Shown here in pieces: positions 16,593-28,056 of a stretch of DNA of 64,000 nucleotides. The DNA comes from Taklimakanibacter albus (GTDB lineage Bacteria; Pseudomonadota; Alphaproteobacteria; Rhizobiales; Aestuariivirgaceae), in assembly GCF_016595235.1 (NCBI RefSeq), contig NZ_JAENHL010000007.1, forward strand, positions 2,265,594 through 2,329,593, read 5' to 3'. Position 1 is the stretch's first letter; every line of letters begins with the position of its first letter. The notes below the pieces were generated by a model. It ran no database searches and was not told the origin of the DNA. It saw nothing but the letters and a program-made list of their open reading frames with translations. The position numbers and the translations under genes were made by a program.

Positions 16593-17984
16593 TTACGAGT
16601 GGATCGCTCTTCCCGCGACGGCCATCGCGGCTTCCTTCACCGCTTCAGCCAGAGTCGGATGGGCGTGGGTGGTGCGCGCCAGGTCTTCCGCCGAGCCGCC
16701 AAATTCCATCAGCACCGCCACCTCGTGGATCAGCTCGCCGGCCTGGGCACCGAGAATATGGGCGCCCAGCACGCGGTCGGTCTTGGCGTCGGCAAGGATC
16801 TTCACGAAGCCGTCGGTCGTCTGATTGGCCTTGGCGCGGCCATTGGCGAGGAACAGGAACTTGCCGGCCTTGTAGTCAACGCCTTCCGCCTTGAGCTCCT
16901 CCTCGGTCTTACCGACCGCGGCGATCTCGGGTGTCGTATAAACGACGCTCGGAATGACGGCGTAATTCACATGGCCCGCCTGGCCGGCGAGGAGTTCCGC
17001 CAGCGCCACACCTTCATCCTCACCCTTATGCGCGAGCATGGGGCCGCGAATGACGTCGCCGATCGCATAGATGCCCGGCACATTGGTCTCGAAATGATCG
17101 CCCACCTCGACCCGGCCCTTACCGTCGCGCTTGACACCGACTTCATCGAGGCCGAGGCCATTCGTAAAGGGCACGCGCCCGACGGCGAGCAGCACCGTGT
17201 CGGCTTCGATCGTCTCGGCAGTGCCGCCGGCCGCCGGCTCGACGCTGAGCTTCACCTTGGTTTTGGTCTTCTCCGCACCCGTCACCTTGCTGGCGAGCTT
17301 GAACGTGAAGCCCTGCTTGGTGAGGAGGCGCTGGAAATTCTTCGCCGTTTCGAGATCCATGCCGGGCAGGATGCGGTCGAGATATTCGATCACCGTGACC
17401 TTGGCGCCCAGCCTGGCCCAGACCGAGCCGAGCTCGAGGCCGATCACGCCGGCGCCGATGACCACCAGAGTCTCCGGCACCTTGTCGAGGACGAGCGCGC
17501 CGGTCGAGGACACGATCTGCTTCTCATCGACTTCGACGCCCTTGAGGCCCGCCACGTCGGAGCCGGTGGCGATGACGATGTTCTTCGTCTCGACGATGTC
17601 CTTGCCGTCGACCTCGATCTTGCCGGGAGCGACGATCTTCGCGGTGCCGCGGATCGGCGTGATCTTGTTCTTCTTGAACAGGAAGTCGATGCCCTTGGTG
17701 TTGCCGTCGATCGCTTCCTGGCGGAACACCATCATCTGCTTGAGATCGAGCGTCGGCGAGACGCCGATACCCATCTTGGCGAAGGAGTGCCCGGCTTCGG
17801 CGAAAAGCTCGGAGGCATGCAGCAACGCCTTGGACGGGATACAGCCGACATTGAGACAGGTGCCGCCATGGGTGGCGCGCTTTTCGATCACCGCGACTTT
17901 CATGCCGAGCTGGGCGGCACGGATGGCGCACACATAGCCAGCGGGGCCGGTGCCGATGATGGTGATGTCGAAGGGATCAGCCAT
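16593..17984 (-). CDS. lpd: Dihydrolipoamide dehydrogenase (E3)
   Basis: About 463 residues. The FAD motif [19 protein letters not shown] is near the N-terminus, the redox disulfide is in [17 protein letters not shown], the NAD motif is [20 protein letters not shown], and the active-site His-Glu dyad is in HAHPTLAEA. It reoxidises lipoyl groups of the 2-oxoglutarate dehydrogenase complex, fitting its place last in the sucA-sucB-lpd order. The ATG giving MADPFDITI was chosen over a codon 24 bases upstream. A family C repeat lies between it and sucB, so transcription may be modulated there. Confidence 0.95.
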   Translation of the reverse strand: MADPFDITIIGTGPAGYVCAIRAAQLGMKVAVIEKRATHGGTCLNVGCIPSKALLHASELFAEAGHSFAKMGIGVSPTLDLKQMMVFRQEAIDGNTKGIDFLFKKNKITPIRGTAKIVAPGKIEVDGKDIVETKNIVIATGSDVAGLKGVEVDEKQIVSSTGALVLDKVPETLVVIGAGVIGLELGSVWARLGAKVTVIEYLDRILPGMDLETAKNFQRLLTKQGFTFKLASKVTGAEKTKTKVKLSVEPAAGGTAETIEADTVLLAVGRVPFTNGLGLDEVGVKRDGKGRVEVGDHFETNVPGIYAIGDVIRGPMLAHKGEDEGVALAELLAGQAGHVNYAVIPSVVYTTPEIAAVGKTEEELKAEGVDYKAGKFLFLANGRAKANQTTDGFVKILADAKTDRVLGAHILGAQAGELIHEVAVLMEFGGSAEDLARTTHAHPTLAEAVKEAAMAVAGRAIHS

Positions 17985-18013
17985 TTCTAAGATTGCCTCT
18001 CTGATCAACTACT

Positions 18014-18128
18014 ACCCTCACCCTGAGGTGGCCGCGAAGCGGCCCTCGAAGGGTGTGTTGCCGCATCTCCGCTCCATCCTGCCGGGCGCTTCGAGGCCCG
18101 GCTGCGCCGGGCACCTCAGCGTGAGGAG
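18014..18128. repeat. Composite palindromic repeat, family C copy 1
   Basis: Left arm CCTCACCCTGAGGTG, then GGCCGCGAAGCGGCC and CTCGAAGGGT. Right arm CGCTTCGAGGCCCGGC, then CACCTCAGCGTGAGG. It lies between sucB and lpd. Other copies are at 47031-47145 and 49462-49576. Confidence 0.75.
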
Positions 18129-18147
18129 GTTGCGGAAGTGGTTCATT

Positions 18148-19383
18148 CTAAAGATCGAGCAGCGCGCGCTGCGGATCTTCGAGGCCTTCCTTGACGCGCA
18201 CCAGGAAGGTCACGGCTTCCTTGCCGTCGACGATGCGGTGGTCATAGGAAAGCGCCAGATACATCATCGGCCGGATCACCACCTGGCCGCCCACCGCCAC
18301 CGGGCGCTCCTGGATCTTGTGCATGCCGAGAATGCCCGACTGCGGCGCGTTGAGGATCGGCGTCGACATCAAGGAGCCATAGACGCCGCCATTCGAGATG
18401 GTGAAGGTGCCGCCCTGCATTTCGGCGATCTGCAACTGGCCGTCGCGCGCCCGTTTGCCGTAATCGTTGATCGTTTTCTCGATGCCGGCGAAGGACAGCC
18501 GGTCGGCGTCGCGCACCACCGGCACGACGAGGCCCTTGTCGGTGCCGACCGCCACGCCGATGTGATAGTAGTTCTTGTAGACGAGGTCATCGCCGTCGAT
18601 CTCGGCATTGACCGCCGGGATCTCCTTCAGCCCCTGGATGACCGCCTTCACGAAGAAGCTCATGAAGCCGAGCTTCACGCCGTGCTTCTTCTCGAACACT
18701 TCCTTGTACTGATTGCGCAGCGCCATCACGTGGCTCATATCCACCTCGTTGAAGGTGGTGAGCATCGCGGCGGTGTTCTGCGCGTCCTTGAGACGGCGCG
18801 CGATGGTGAGACGCAGGCGCGACATGCGCACGCGCTCCTCACGCTCGGCATCGGCCTGGGGCGACGCCACGCGGGGCGCCGACGGCGTGGGTGCGGGCGG
18901 CGGCACGAAGGCGACCGGCGCCGGTGCCGCAGGCTTGCCGACCTCACCCAGCACATCGCCCTTGGTGAGGCGTCCGTCCTTGCCGGTGCCGGCAATGGCG
19001 CTGGGATCGAGCTTGTTTTCCTCGACGATCTTGCGCACCGCCGGCGACAGCGGCTTGGCTTCGGCGGCGACGGCGGCCGGCGCGGGCGGTGGAATTTCGG
19101 CGGACTTCTTGGCTTCCGCCTTGGGCGCGGCTACGGCTGCGGCCGCACCTTCCTCGATGGCGCCGAGAAGAGCACCGACATTCACCGTCTGGCCGGGCTG
19201 CGCCGCGATCGAGGCGAGCACGCCGCCGGCAGGTGCTGGAACTTCCACCGTGACCTTGTCGGTCTCGAGCTCGACCAGCGGCTCGTCGACCTTCACCGCC
19301 TCGCCTTGCGCCTTGAACCATTTGCCGATCGTCGCTTCGGTAACCGATTCACCGAGCTGCGGGACGCGGATTTCCTTTGCCAT
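18148..19383 (-). CDS. sucB: 2-Oxoglutarate dehydrogenase E2, dihydrolipoyl succinyltransferase
   Basis: A 411-residue E2 with the classical order. One N-terminal lipoyl domain (lipoyl Lys in [14 protein letters not shown], about residue 43) is followed by an Ala/Pro linker, a peripheral subunit-binding domain ([15 protein letters not shown]) and a C-terminal catalytic domain ending in [15 protein letters not shown], which holds the active His and Asp. Succinyl specificity is inferred from the operon with sucA. It starts 6 bases after the sucA stop. Confidence 0.96.
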   Translation of the reverse strand: MAKEIRVPQLGESVTEATIGKWFKAQGEAVKVDEPLVELETDKVTVEVPAPAGGVLASIAAQPGQTVNVGALLGAIEEGAAAAVAAPKAEAKKSAEIPPPAPAAVAAEAKPLSPAVRKIVEENKLDPSAIAGTGKDGRLTKGDVLGEVGKPAAPAPVAFVPPPAPTPSAPRVASPQADAEREERVRMSRLRLTIARRLKDAQNTAAMLTTFNEVDMSHVMALRNQYKEVFEKKHGVKLGFMSFFVKAVIQGLKEIPAVNAEIDGDDLVYKNYYHIGVAVGTDKGLVVPVVRDADRLSFAGIEKTINDYGKRARDGQLQIAEMQGGTFTISNGGVYGSLMSTPILNAPQSGILGMHKIQERPVAVGGQVVIRPMMYLALSYDHRIVDGKEAVTFLVRVKEGLEDPQRALLDL

Positions 19384-19389
19384 GGTTAT

Positions 19390-22344
19390 TTACTTCTCCC
19401 CAAGCGCGTCTTCGAGAAACGCCTTCAATTCCTTTTGATGCTTGCTCATCAGGCCCGTCGCCGTCGCGGCGGAAGCGGGCCTGCCGGTGTAGCGCGGCCG
19501 CCTGTGCTGGGCGCCGAGATAGTCGAGCGCCCTTTCGATGCCGGGCTGCACGAAGGTCCAGGCGCCCATATTCTGCGGCTCTTCCTGGCACCACACCATC
19601 TCGGCCTGCTTGAAGCGCCCAAGCTCCTGGATCAACGCCTTGTGCGGCCAGGGATAGAGCTGCTCGACGCGCAAGAGATAGATGTCCTTGAGGCCGCGCT
19701 TCTCGCGCTCCTCGAAGAGATCGTAATAGACCTTGCCTGAGCACATCACCACACGGCGGATCTTGTCGTCGGCGACGAGCCCGCCCGAATATTGCGCATC
19801 GTCCCACAGCAGACGGTGGAACCAGGTTTCCGGCCCCATTTCAGCGAGCGCCGAAACCACCCGCTTGTGGCGCAGAAGCGACTTCGGCGTCATCAGGATC
19901 AACGGCTTGCGGATGTCGCGCCGGAGCTGGCGCCTGAGGATGTGGAAGTAGTTGGCGGGCGTCGTGCAGTTCGCCACCTGCATATTGTCCTCGGCGCACA
20001 TCTGCAGATAACGCTCGAGCCGGGCCGAGGAATGTTCCGGGCCCTGGCCCTCATAGCCATGCGGCAGGAGGCAGACGAGACCCGACATGCGCAGCCATTT
20101 GCGCTCGCCCGACGACAGGAACTGGTCGAACACCACCTGTGCGCCATTGGCGAAGTCGCCGAACTGCGCTTCCCACAGGACCAGCGTGTTGGGCTCGGCC
20201 AGCGAGTAGCCATATTCGAAGCCGAGCACGGCCTCTTCCGACAGCATCGAGTTGATGACGTTGATCTTGACTTCCTGGTGCTTCACCAGGTGATTGAGCG
20301 GCGTGTAGCGCTTCTCGGTATCCTGGTCGACCAGCACCGCATGGCGCTGCGAGAAGGTGCCACGCTGCACGTCCTGACCCGAGAGCCGGACCGGGAAGCC
20401 TTCCTGCAGCAGCGTGCCGAAGGCCAATTGCTCGGCCATCGCCCAGTCGATGCCCTGGCCTTCCTCGATCGTCTTGCGCCTGGCATCGAGGACGCGCTGC
20501 AAGGTGCGGTGCGGCTTGAAGGTCTTCGGCACCTTGTTGAGCTTGAGGCCGATTTCCTTGAGCTTGGCGAGATCGTAGCCGGTCTGGCCGCGGCGCGGGT
20601 CATCGGCGTCCTTGGCATAGCTCAAATGCGCCCAGCGACCGTCGAGCCAATCGGCCTTGTTGGCCTTGTAGGATTCGGACGCCGAGAAATCATCGTCGAG
20701 ATGCTTGCGATATTCGGCCTTCATCGCCTCGAGCTGGTCAGGCGTCAGCACGCCTCCATCGATCAGGCGCTTGCTGTAGAGCGCCACGACCGTCTGATGC
20801 GCCGAGATCCGCTTGTACATCAGGGGCTGAGTGAAGGACGGCTCGTCCGATTCATTATGGCCGAACCGGCGGTAGCAGAACATGTCGATGACGACAGGCT
20901 TCTTGAACTTCTGGCGGAATTCGATGGCGATCTTCGCCGCGAACACCACCGCTTCCGGATCATCGCCATTCACATGGAAGATCGGCGCCTCGATCATCTT
21001 GGCGACGTCGGACGGATAGGGTGAGGAGCGCGCCCAGAACGGGCTCGTGGTGAAGCCGATCTGGTTGTTGACGATGAAGTGGATCGAACCGCCGGAACGG
21101 TGACCGCGCAGACCGGAAAGCCCGAAACATTCGGCCACCACGCCCTGCCCCGCGAAAGCCGCATCGCCATGGATGAGGAGCGGCAGCACCGTGATACGTT
21201 CCTTGTCGCCGCGCTGATCCTGCTTGGCGCGCGCCTTGCCGAGCACCACCGGATCGACGATCTCGAGATGCGAGGGGTTGGCGGTGAGCGAGAGATGCAC
21301 CCGGTTGCCGTCGAACTCGCGGTCGGACGAGGAGCCCAGATGATATTTGACGTCGCCCGAGCCTTCGACCTCGTCGGGCGTCGAAGAGCCGCCCTTGAAT
21401 TCGTGGAAGATCGCCGAGAACGGCTTCGACATCAGATTGGCGAGCACGTTGAGACGGCCGCGATGCGCCATGCCGAGCACGATGTCCTGCATGCCGAGCT
21501 GGCCACCGCGCTTAACGATCTGCTCGAGCGCCGGGATCATCGATTCACCGCCATCGAGGCCGAAGCGCTTGGTGCCGGTATATTTCACATTGAGGAAATG
21601 CTCGAAGCCTTCCGCCGCGATGAGCTTGCCGAGAATGGCGATCTTGCCTTCCGGCGTGAAGGAGATTTCCTTGTCCGGCCCCTCGATGCGGGCCTGGATC
21701 CAGGCTTTCTGCTCGGGATCGGAAATATGCATGAACTCGACGCCGAGCGTATTGCAATAGGTGCGCTGCAGGATATCGACCATCTGGCGGATGGTCGCCT
21801 GCTCGAGGCCCAGCACCTTGTCGATGAAGATCGGCCGGTCGAGATCGGCATCGGTGAAGCCGTAGGATTTGGGATCGAGCTCGGGCTGCGGCACCGGCTC
21901 GCGCAGTCTCAACGGATCGAGATCGGCGGCGAGATGGCCGCGCATGCGATAGGCGCGGATCATCATGAGCGCGCGGACCGAGTCCATCGTCGCCTTGCGC
22001 ACTTCCTCGATGGAAAGCGCCTGGCCTTTTTCCTTGGCCTTGGCAGCGATTTTGGCGCCGACCTGCGCTTCCGCCGCCGGCCAATTGCCATCGAGCGCCG
22101 AGATCAGCTCGCCATTCTGGGCTTGCGGCCAATCGGGCCTGGCCCAGGACGGGCCTTTCAACTGCTTCCTGGTCGCCTCCTTGTCATCGGCAAGTGTCCC
22201 GAAGAACTGCCGCCACGCCGGATCGACGGAAGCGGGATTCTCAAGAAACTTGTCGTAAAGCTGCTCGATGAATTGGGCGTTGCCGCCATAGAGGAAGGAT
22301 GTCTGCTCGAAAGCGGTCGTGAGATCTGTCTTGTTCATTTCCAT
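19390..22344 (-). CDS. sucA: 2-Oxoglutarate dehydrogenase E1
   Basis: About 984 residues, typical of OdhA/SucA. The N-terminal segment FLYGGNAQFIEQLYDKFLENP is the family's E2-interaction region. The ThDP-binding region includes GMAHRGRLNVLAN and HGDAAFAGQGVVAE, and the C-terminal domain includes LLPHGYEGQGPEHSSARLER. It decarboxylates 2-oxoglutarate and transfers succinyl to SucB. The ATG at 22344 was taken; a TTG one codon earlier and an ATG two codons later are alternatives, and none has a strong ribosome-binding site. sucD ends about 50 bases upstream, so the genes are probably one operon. Confidence 0.96.
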   Translation of the reverse strand: MEMNKTDLTTAFEQTSFLYGGNAQFIEQLYDKFLENPASVDPAWRQFFGTLADDKEATRKQLKGPSWARPDWPQAQNGELISALDGNWPAAEAQVGAKIAAKAKEKGQALSIEEVRKATMDSVRALMMIRAYRMRGHLAADLDPLRLREPVPQPELDPKSYGFTDADLDRPIFIDKVLGLEQATIRQMVDILQRTYCNTLGVEFMHISDPEQKAWIQARIEGPDKEISFTPEGKIAILGKLIAAEGFEHFLNVKYTGTKRFGLDGGESMIPALEQIVKRGGQLGMQDIVLGMAHRGRLNVLANLMSKPFSAIFHEFKGGSSTPDEVEGSGDVKYHLGSSSDREFDGNRVHLSLTANPSHLEIVDPVVLGKARAKQDQRGDKERITVLPLLIHGDAAFAGQGVVAECFGLSGLRGHRSGGSIHFIVNNQIGFTTSPFWARSSPYPSDVAKMIEAPIFHVNGDDPEAVVFAAKIAIEFRQKFKKPVVIDMFCYRRFGHNESDEPSFTQPLMYKRISAHQTVVALYSKRLIDGGVLTPDQLEAMKAEYRKHLDDDFSASESYKANKADWLDGRWAHLSYAKDADDPRRGQTGYDLAKLKEIGLKLNKVPKTFKPHRTLQRVLDARRKTIEEGQGIDWAMAEQLAFGTLLQEGFPVRLSGQDVQRGTFSQRHAVLVDQDTEKRYTPLNHLVKHQEVKINVINSMLSEEAVLGFEYGYSLAEPNTLVLWEAQFGDFANGAQVVFDQFLSSGERKWLRMSGLVCLLPHGYEGQGPEHSSARLERYLQMCAEDNMQVANCTTPANYFHILRRQLRRDIRKPLILMTPKSLLRHKRVVSALAEMGPETWFHRLLWDDAQYSGGLVADDKIRRVVMCSGKVYYDLFEEREKRGLKDIYLLRVEQLYPWPHKALIQELGRFKQAEMVWCQEEPQNMGAWTFVQPGIERALDYLGAQHRRPRYTGRPASAATATGLMSKHQKELKAFLEDALGEK

Positions 22345-22393
22345 CAAGAACCGGGAACCCTGTCCGGCCCTCCTCCTTGCTACATAGAAAGAG

Positions 22394-23272
22394 TCACTTG
22401 CCTTTCAAGACATGCTTTAATGTCTTTCCGAGGGCGGCGGGAGAATCCGATATCGCGATGCCCGCGCGCTTCATCGCTTCGATTTTCGTTTCGGCTTTGC
22501 CTTTGCCGCCTGAGATGATGGCGCCGGCATGGCCCATACGCCGCCCGGGCGGCGCAGTGCGGCCGGCGATGAAGCCAGCCATCGGCTTCTTCACTTTCGA
22601 TTTGCGGATGAATTCCGCCGCGTCTTCTTCGGCCGAGCCGCCGATCTCGCCGATCATGATGATCGATTCCGTATGGGGATCGGCGAGGAACATCTCGAGC
22701 ACGTCGATGAATTCGGTGCCTTTCACCGGATCGCCGCCGATGCCGACGGCCGTGGTCTGGCCCAGGCCCTCCTGCGTCGTCTGGAACACCGCTTCATAAG
22801 TGAGCGTACCTGAGCGCGAGACGATGCCGACCGAGCCCTTCTGGAAAATATTGCCCGGCATGATGCCGATCTTGCATTCGCCCGGCGTCAGGATGCCCGG
22901 ACAGTTGGGCCCGACGAGGCGCGACTTGGAGCCGGTGAGAGAGCGTTTGACCTTGACCATGTCCATCACCGGAATGCCTTCGGTGATGCAGACGATGAGC
23001 GGGATCTCCGCCTCGATCGCTTCCGAGATGGCGTCCGCCGCGAAGGCCGGCGGCACATAAATGACAGTGGCATCAGCCCCCGTCGCGTCACGCGCTTCCA
23101 CCACCGTGTCATAGACCGGCAGCCCGACATGGGTGATGCCGCCTTTGCCCGGCGTGACGCCCGCCACCATCCTGGTGCCATAGGCGATCGCCTGCTCGGT
23201 ATGGAAAGTGCCGTTATTGCCGGTGATGCCCTGGCAGATGACCTTGGTGTTCTTGTCGATCAGGATGGACAT
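22394..23272 (-). CDS. sucD: Succinyl-CoA ligase alpha subunit
   Basis: A 292-residue subunit with CoA-binding N-terminus ([20 protein letters not shown]) and the phosphorylated active-site His in [12 protein letters not shown] near residue 250. With SucC it interconverts succinyl-CoA and succinate with nucleotide triphosphate formation. Its start overlaps by one base (TAATG) the stop of a small membrane-protein gene rather than that of sucC, which is unusual. The protein itself looks intact. Confidence 0.96.
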   Translation of the reverse strand: MSILIDKNTKVICQGITGNNGTFHTEQAIAYGTRMVAGVTPGKGGITHVGLPVYDTVVEARDATGADATVIYVPPAFAADAISEAIEAEIPLIVCITEGIPVMDMVKVKRSLTGSKSRLVGPNCPGILTPGECKIGIMPGNIFQKGSVGIVSRSGTLTYEAVFQTTQEGLGQTTAVGIGGDPVKGTEFIDVLEMFLADPHTESIIMIGEIGGSAEEDAAEFIRKSKVKKPMAGFIAGRTAPPGRRMGHAGAIISGGKGKAETKIEAMKRAGIAISDSPAALGKTLKHVLKGK

Positions 23273-23649
23273 TAATGGGCAACCTTTCGAGTTTCGATGT
23301 TACGGCCGTTCCGCCAGCCGAAATAGAAAATTACTGAAGCAAGGAGCGCTGCAGGGATCATGGTGAGCATCATCGTGCCACGGATCCACGCCTGGGCTAT
23401 TTGACCTTCCCGGCAGAGGATCTTTTCAAGCTCCTCCAGACTCTCGCAGTCCGGATCGGGCTTGATCGCTGGCTCTCCTGCAAAGAAGAGCACGCTGAAA
23501 ATGGCGAGCAGGGATGCCGCGACACCAATGGCAGCTGGCCATCTAAAACGAGAGCTACCAGCGGTGAAGCCGATGATCACCGGAGCCCAGATGAAGCTGG
23601 TCCATCCGGCGATAAAGAGCGCATATCCCACATAGTGCGGCGTGCTCAT
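23272..23649 (-). CDS. Small three-helix membrane protein inserted between sucC and sucD
   Basis: A 125-residue protein of no recognised family. Three hydrophobic segments are evident: about residues 8-29 ([20 protein letters not shown]), 37-57 ([20 protein letters not shown]) and 91-110 ([20 protein letters not shown]). A Cys-containing acidic loop ([18 protein letters not shown]) lies between helices 2 and 3. The stop overlaps the sucD start by one base, implying translational coupling. A family A repeat separates it from sucC. It may be an unrelated gene captured within the suc operon. Confidence 0.6.
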   Translation of the reverse strand: MSTPHYVGYALFIAGWTSFIWAPVIIGFTAGSSRFRWPAAIGVAASLLAIFSVLFFAGEPAIKPDPDCESLEELEKILCREGQIAQAWIRGTMMLTMIPAALLASVIFYFGWRNGRNIETRKVAH

Positions 23650-23668
23650 GTAGCCTCACCGACCATAT

Positions 23669-23816
23669 TCCCCTCCCCCTTGCGGGGAGGGGTTAGGGGT
23701 GGGGGTCGGGTGGTATCACAGGAACGGCTCACACTCATCGCGCGAAGTTCAGATGGAGAGACCACCCGACCCCCACCCCGGCCCTTTGGGCCGACCCTCC
23801 CCGCAAGGGGGAGGGT
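23669..23816. repeat. Composite palindromic repeat, family A copy 2
   Basis: Left arm CCTCCCCCTTGCGGGGAGGG, then GGGTCGGGTGGT. Right arm ACCACCCGACCCCCACCCC, a GGCCCTTTGGGCC hairpin and CCCTCCCCGCAAGGGGGAGG. It shares the architecture of 1130-1274 and splits sucC from the small membrane-protein gene. Confidence 0.78.
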
Positions 23817-23836
23817 AATGTCCGCGCGTTGTCGCA

Positions 23837-25009
23837 TTAGCCCTTGCCCACCGCCTTGACGATCTTCTGCGCCGCGTCGTCGAGATCATCGGCGGCGATG
23901 ACGTTGAGCTTCGAGTCGCGCAGGATCTGCTTGCCGAGCTCGACATTGGTGCCTTCGAGACGGACGACCAGCGGCACTTTGAGGCCGACTTCCTTCACCG
24001 CCGCGACCACGCCTTCGGCGATGATGTCGCATTTCATGATCCCGCCGAAGATATTCACCAGGATGCCCTTCACCTTGGGATCGGCGGTGATGATCTTGAA
24101 CGCCGCCGCGACCTTCTCCTTGGACGCGCCGCCGCCGACATCGAGGAAGTTGGCGGGCTCCGAGCCATAGAGCTTGATGATGTCCATCGTCGCCATGGCG
24201 AGGCCGGCGCCGTTGACCATGCAGCCGATCGTGCCGTCGAGCGCGATATAGGAGAGATCGAATTTCGACGCCTCGATCTCCTTGGGATCTTCCTCGGTGA
24301 CGTCGCGCAGCTCCTTGATGTCGGGATGACGGTCGAGCGCGTTGCTGTCGAAATTGATCTTGGCGTCGAGGCAGAGAATGTCGCCCGCTTTGGTCACGAT
24401 CAGCGGATTGATCTCGAGCAGGCTCATATCCTTTTCGACGAAAGCGCGGTGGAGCTCGGTGACGAGCTTGGCGAGCTGCTTCTGCTGCGGGCCGCTCATA
24501 GGCAATTTCAATGCCTTGGCGATGGCGCGCACATGATGCGGGCAGATATTGGTAGCGGGATCGATCGAGACATTGATGATCTTGTCGGGCGTGTCATGCG
24601 CGACCTTCTCGATGTCCATGCCGCCTTCGGTCGAGACGACGAAAGCGAGCCTTGAGGTCTCGCGGTCGACGAGAAGCGCCAGATAGAACTCCTTGTCGAT
24701 GGCCGAGCCCTCTTCGATATAGAGCCGCTGCACCACTTTGCCCTGAGGGCCGGTCTGATGAGTGACGAGCGTCGAGCCGAGAAGCCGTTTGGCCTCGCTC
24801 TTCACGTCGTCGATCGACTTCACCACCTTGACGCCGCCGGCCTTGCCGCGCCCGCCGGCATGGATCTGCGCCTTGACGACCCAGACCGGACCGCCGAGCG
24901 TCTCGGCGGCCTTCACCGCTTCGTCCACCGAGAAGGCCGGCAGGCCATGCGCCACCGGCACGCCATAGGCTTTCAAAACCTGTTTGGCCTGGTATTCGTG
25001 AATATTCAT
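23837..25009 (-). CDS. sucC: Succinyl-CoA ligase beta subunit
   Basis: A 390-residue ATP-grasp subunit. The N-terminus [19 protein letters not shown] is diagnostic. The nucleotide-binding loop [16 protein letters not shown] and the magnesium/phosphate region EINPLIV are present, as is the C-terminal [16 protein letters not shown] motif. GAGGGAGA precedes the ATG. It lies between mdh (upstream) and the membrane protein / sucD (downstream). Confidence 0.96.
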   Translation of the reverse strand: MNIHEYQAKQVLKAYGVPVAHGLPAFSVDEAVKAAETLGGPVWVVKAQIHAGGRGKAGGVKVVKSIDDVKSEAKRLLGSTLVTHQTGPQGKVVQRLYIEEGSAIDKEFYLALLVDRETSRLAFVVSTEGGMDIEKVAHDTPDKIINVSIDPATNICPHHVRAIAKALKLPMSGPQQKQLAKLVTELHRAFVEKDMSLLEINPLIVTKAGDILCLDAKINFDSNALDRHPDIKELRDVTEEDPKEIEASKFDLSYIALDGTIGCMVNGAGLAMATMDIIKLYGSEPANFLDVGGGASKEKVAAAFKIITADPKVKGILVNIFGGIMKCDIIAEGVVAAVKEVGLKVPLVVRLEGTNVELGKQILRDSKLNVIAADDLDDAAQKIVKAVGKG

Positions 25010-25044
25010 GGCGTCTCCCTCACTTCGTCGTCGCGGCGCAAGAA

Positions 25045-25072
25045 CGTCATCCCGGTGCGTGCCGGGATGACG
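25045..25072. repeat. REP-like palindrome between mdh and sucC (family D)
   Basis: CGTCATCCCGG - TGCGTG - CCGGGATGACG is a hairpin related to the repeats framing the GIY-YIG gene. It lies in the 77-base gap and has no T-run. Confidence 0.75.
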
Positions 25073-25086
25073 GATTGTGGTTCAGA

Positions 25087-26082
<996 letters not shown>

Positions 26083-26092
26083 TTACGCGCGC

Positions 26093-26110
26093 CTTTTCGC
26101 AGTGCAAAAG
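26093..26110. promoter_or_regulatory. GCAGTGC palindrome upstream of mdh
   Basis: CTTTTCGCAGTGCAAAAG forms an imperfect palindrome centred on G, 44 bases before the mdh start. Its GCANTGC core recurs upstream of mmsA and sdhC. Likely a regulator site; weaker match than the other two. Confidence 0.35.
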
Positions 26111-26177
26111 CGACGGAACCTGTACGCCCATCGCCTGACATCTTCAAGAATTCATTCGGGAATTATTGACCAAAACG

Positions 26178-27272
26178 TCAAGTTTCGACGATTTTTGCAC
26201 CCCACCAGGAGGCCGACTGCATTTCCTGCAGGCGCGAGACGGTGCGCAGGAATTCCTGTGCGTGGTGACCTTCACTGTAGAGGGCTTCCGGTACCGCTTC
26301 GGCGGAGGCGACGAGCCTCACATGCGCGTCATAGAGCGTGTCGATGAGCAGGATGAAGCGCTTCGACGGATTGCGGTGGCGCGGCGTCAGCACCGGAATA
26401 TGTTCGATGAACAGAGTGCGGAAATTCTGCGCCAGCGCCAGGTAGTCGGGCGGCCCGAGCGGCGCCTCGCAGAGATCGGCGAAAGTGAAGCGTGCCGCGC
26501 CATGCGCCGCCTGCGGCACCGGGAGCTTGCGGCCAAGCACGTCGAGCGCCGTGGCCGCGCCGGTCTCGGTGTCGGTGAGCTTCACCCACAGTTCCTGGAG
26601 CTTGCGGTCGGCGTCGGGACCTAGAGGATGGATGAAAGTTTCACGTCCTCTGACGCGGCCGAGCCGGTAATCGGTCGGGCTGTCGAGCGTCACCACATCG
26701 AGCTTCTCTTCCATGAGCTTGATGAAGGGCAGGAACAGCTGGCGGTTGAGGCCGTCCTTATAAAGATCGCCCGGCTTGAGATTTGAGGTCGTCACCACCA
26801 CGCTGCCGCGCTGGAAGAGGATGTCGAACAGCCGGCCGACGATCATCGCATCGGCGATGTCGGCGATCTGCATTTCGTCGAGACAAAGCAGCCGCGCTTC
26901 CGCCGCGACCGCATTCGCGACCGTCAGCAGCGGATCCTTGGCGCCGCGGCGCGCGGCATGGAGGCGGGCATGGATGTCCTGCATGAAAGCGTGGAAATGC
27001 GCCCGCCGCTTGGGTTCGATATCGGCATGGGCGCAGAAAAGGTCCATCAGCATCGTCTTGCCGCGCCCAACCTCGCCCTGGATATAGAGGCCTTTCGGCG
27101 CCGGCCCGTTCTTCGCACCGGTCAGCCGCGCGAAGAAGCCGGCGGGCTTCGGCGCATAATCCTTGAGCGCCTCGGCCAGATGGTCGAGCTTACGCGCGAT
27201 GGCGCCCTGCGCCTCGTCGGGTTTCAACGCGCCGCTTGCGATCTTGTCCTGATAATCCGCCCAGAACCCCAT
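26178..27272 (-). CDS. zapE: AFG1/ZapE-family ATPase
   Basis: A 364-residue P-loop ATPase. Walker A is QGEVGRGKTMLMDLF (about residues 65-79), Walker B is LLCLDEMQIADIADAM, and VVTTSNLKP is the sensor-1 type segment. The length matches ZapE, which associates with the division ring in E. coli. The mitochondrial relative AFG1/LACE1 acts in protein quality control. Placement upstream of mdh on the same strand is frequent in alphaproteobacteria. Divergent from the sigma-factor gene by about 95 bases. Confidence 0.9.
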   Translation of the reverse strand: MGFWADYQDKIASGALKPDEAQGAIARKLDHLAEALKDYAPKPAGFFARLTGAKNGPAPKGLYIQGEVGRGKTMLMDLFCAHADIEPKRRAHFHAFMQDIHARLHAARRGAKDPLLTVANAVAAEARLLCLDEMQIADIADAMIVGRLFDILFQRGSVVVTTSNLKPGDLYKDGLNRQLFLPFIKLMEEKLDVVTLDSPTDYRLGRVRGRETFIHPLGPDADRKLQELWVKLTDTETGAATALDVLGRKLPVPQAAHGAARFTFADLCEAPLGPPDYLALAQNFRTLFIEHIPVLTPRHRNPSKRFILLIDTLYDAHVRLVASAEAVPEALYSEGHHAQEFLRTVSRLQEMQSASWWGAKIVET

Positions 27273-27322
27273 GCCGCCTTATGGCGTGGAGCGTGTTTCG
27301 GCGCAACCGTCGCAAAAATCCG

Positions 27323-27350
27323 GGAACCATTTCCTCCGGGCGGCATCTAC
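27323..27350 (+). promoter_or_regulatory. Candidate ECF promoter of the sigma-factor gene
   Basis: GGAACC at 27323-27328, exactly 17 bases, then TCTAC at 27346-27350 resembles RpoE-type ECF promoters (GGAACTT and TCTGA). The same arrangement occurs at 28057-28084, suggesting autoregulation. Confidence 0.45.
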
Positions 27351-27367
27351 GAGTAAGGAGGATGTCT

Positions 27368-28048
27368 ATGCCACAGCCATATCAAGGCATTGCCGCGCCG
27401 GAGGACATGGACTTGGCCCGCCGGGCGATGGCGCGCGAGGCGGAGGCTTTCCGCCTCATCATGCGCCAGCATAATCAGAAGCTGTACCGCCTTGCCCGCA
27501 GCATCATCCGCAATGACAGCGAGGCCGAGGACATCGTCCAGGAAACCTATGTGACGGCCTTCGCGCATCTCAGCACCTTCCGCGGCGAGGCTAGCCTCGC
27601 GACCTGGCTGTCGCGCATCGCCATCAACGAGGCGCTGGGCCGCCTGCGTAAAAGGCAACGCGCCGCGACGGTGATGATGGACACAACCGTAAACGACGCC
27701 CAGATCATTCCCTTCCCGCTCAATGCCGGCACTGAAGATCCGGAACGAACCATGGCACAGAGACAGATCCTGGCGCTGGTCGAACAGGCCACTGACGCGC
27801 TGCCCGATGTCTACCGCACCGTCTTCGTGGCGCGTGTCATCGAGGGATTGAGCCTGGAGGAGACCGCCGAGCTTCTCGGGATCAAGCCGCAGACGGTGAA
27901 GACGCGCCTGCACCGGGCCCGCGCTCTGGTGCGCCGCAAGCTCGACGAGCAGATCGGCCCCTTGCTGCTCGATGCCTTTCCCTTTGCCGGTCGGCGCTGT
28001 GAGCGACTGACTGTTTCAGTCATGAAACGCCTGGGCCTCCCCAATTGA
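27368..28048 (+). CDS. ECF RNA polymerase sigma factor
   Basis: About 226 residues. Region 2 is LYRLARSIIRNDSEAEDIVQ followed by TYVTAFAHLSTFRGEASLATWL, and region 4 is LSLEETAELLGIKPQTVKTRL. The ATG at 27368 has AAGGAGG six bases upstream, while the in-frame ATG at 27362 touches it. No anti-sigma gene is visible next to it, which is unusual for this class. A short C-terminal extension follows region 4 (LLLDAFPFAGRRCERLTVSV). It probably drives the DUF4142-cupredoxin genes, which carry a matching promoter element. Confidence 0.9.
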   Translation: MPQPYQGIAAPEDMDLARRAMAREAEAFRLIMRQHNQKLYRLARSIIRNDSEAEDIVQETYVTAFAHLSTFRGEASLATWLSRIAINEALGRLRKRQRAATVMMDTTVNDAQIIPFPLNAGTEDPERTMAQRQILALVEQATDALPDVYRTVFVARVIEGLSLEETAELLGIKPQTVKTRLHRARALVRRKLDEQIGPLLLDAFPFAGRRCERLTVSVMKRLGLPN

Positions 28049-28056
28049 GCTACCCA

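Noticed and set aside
23669-23816. Possible riboswitch or attenuator before the small membrane-protein gene
   Set aside because: The same structure occurs at 1130-1274 in an unrelated context, so it is a dispersed repeat.
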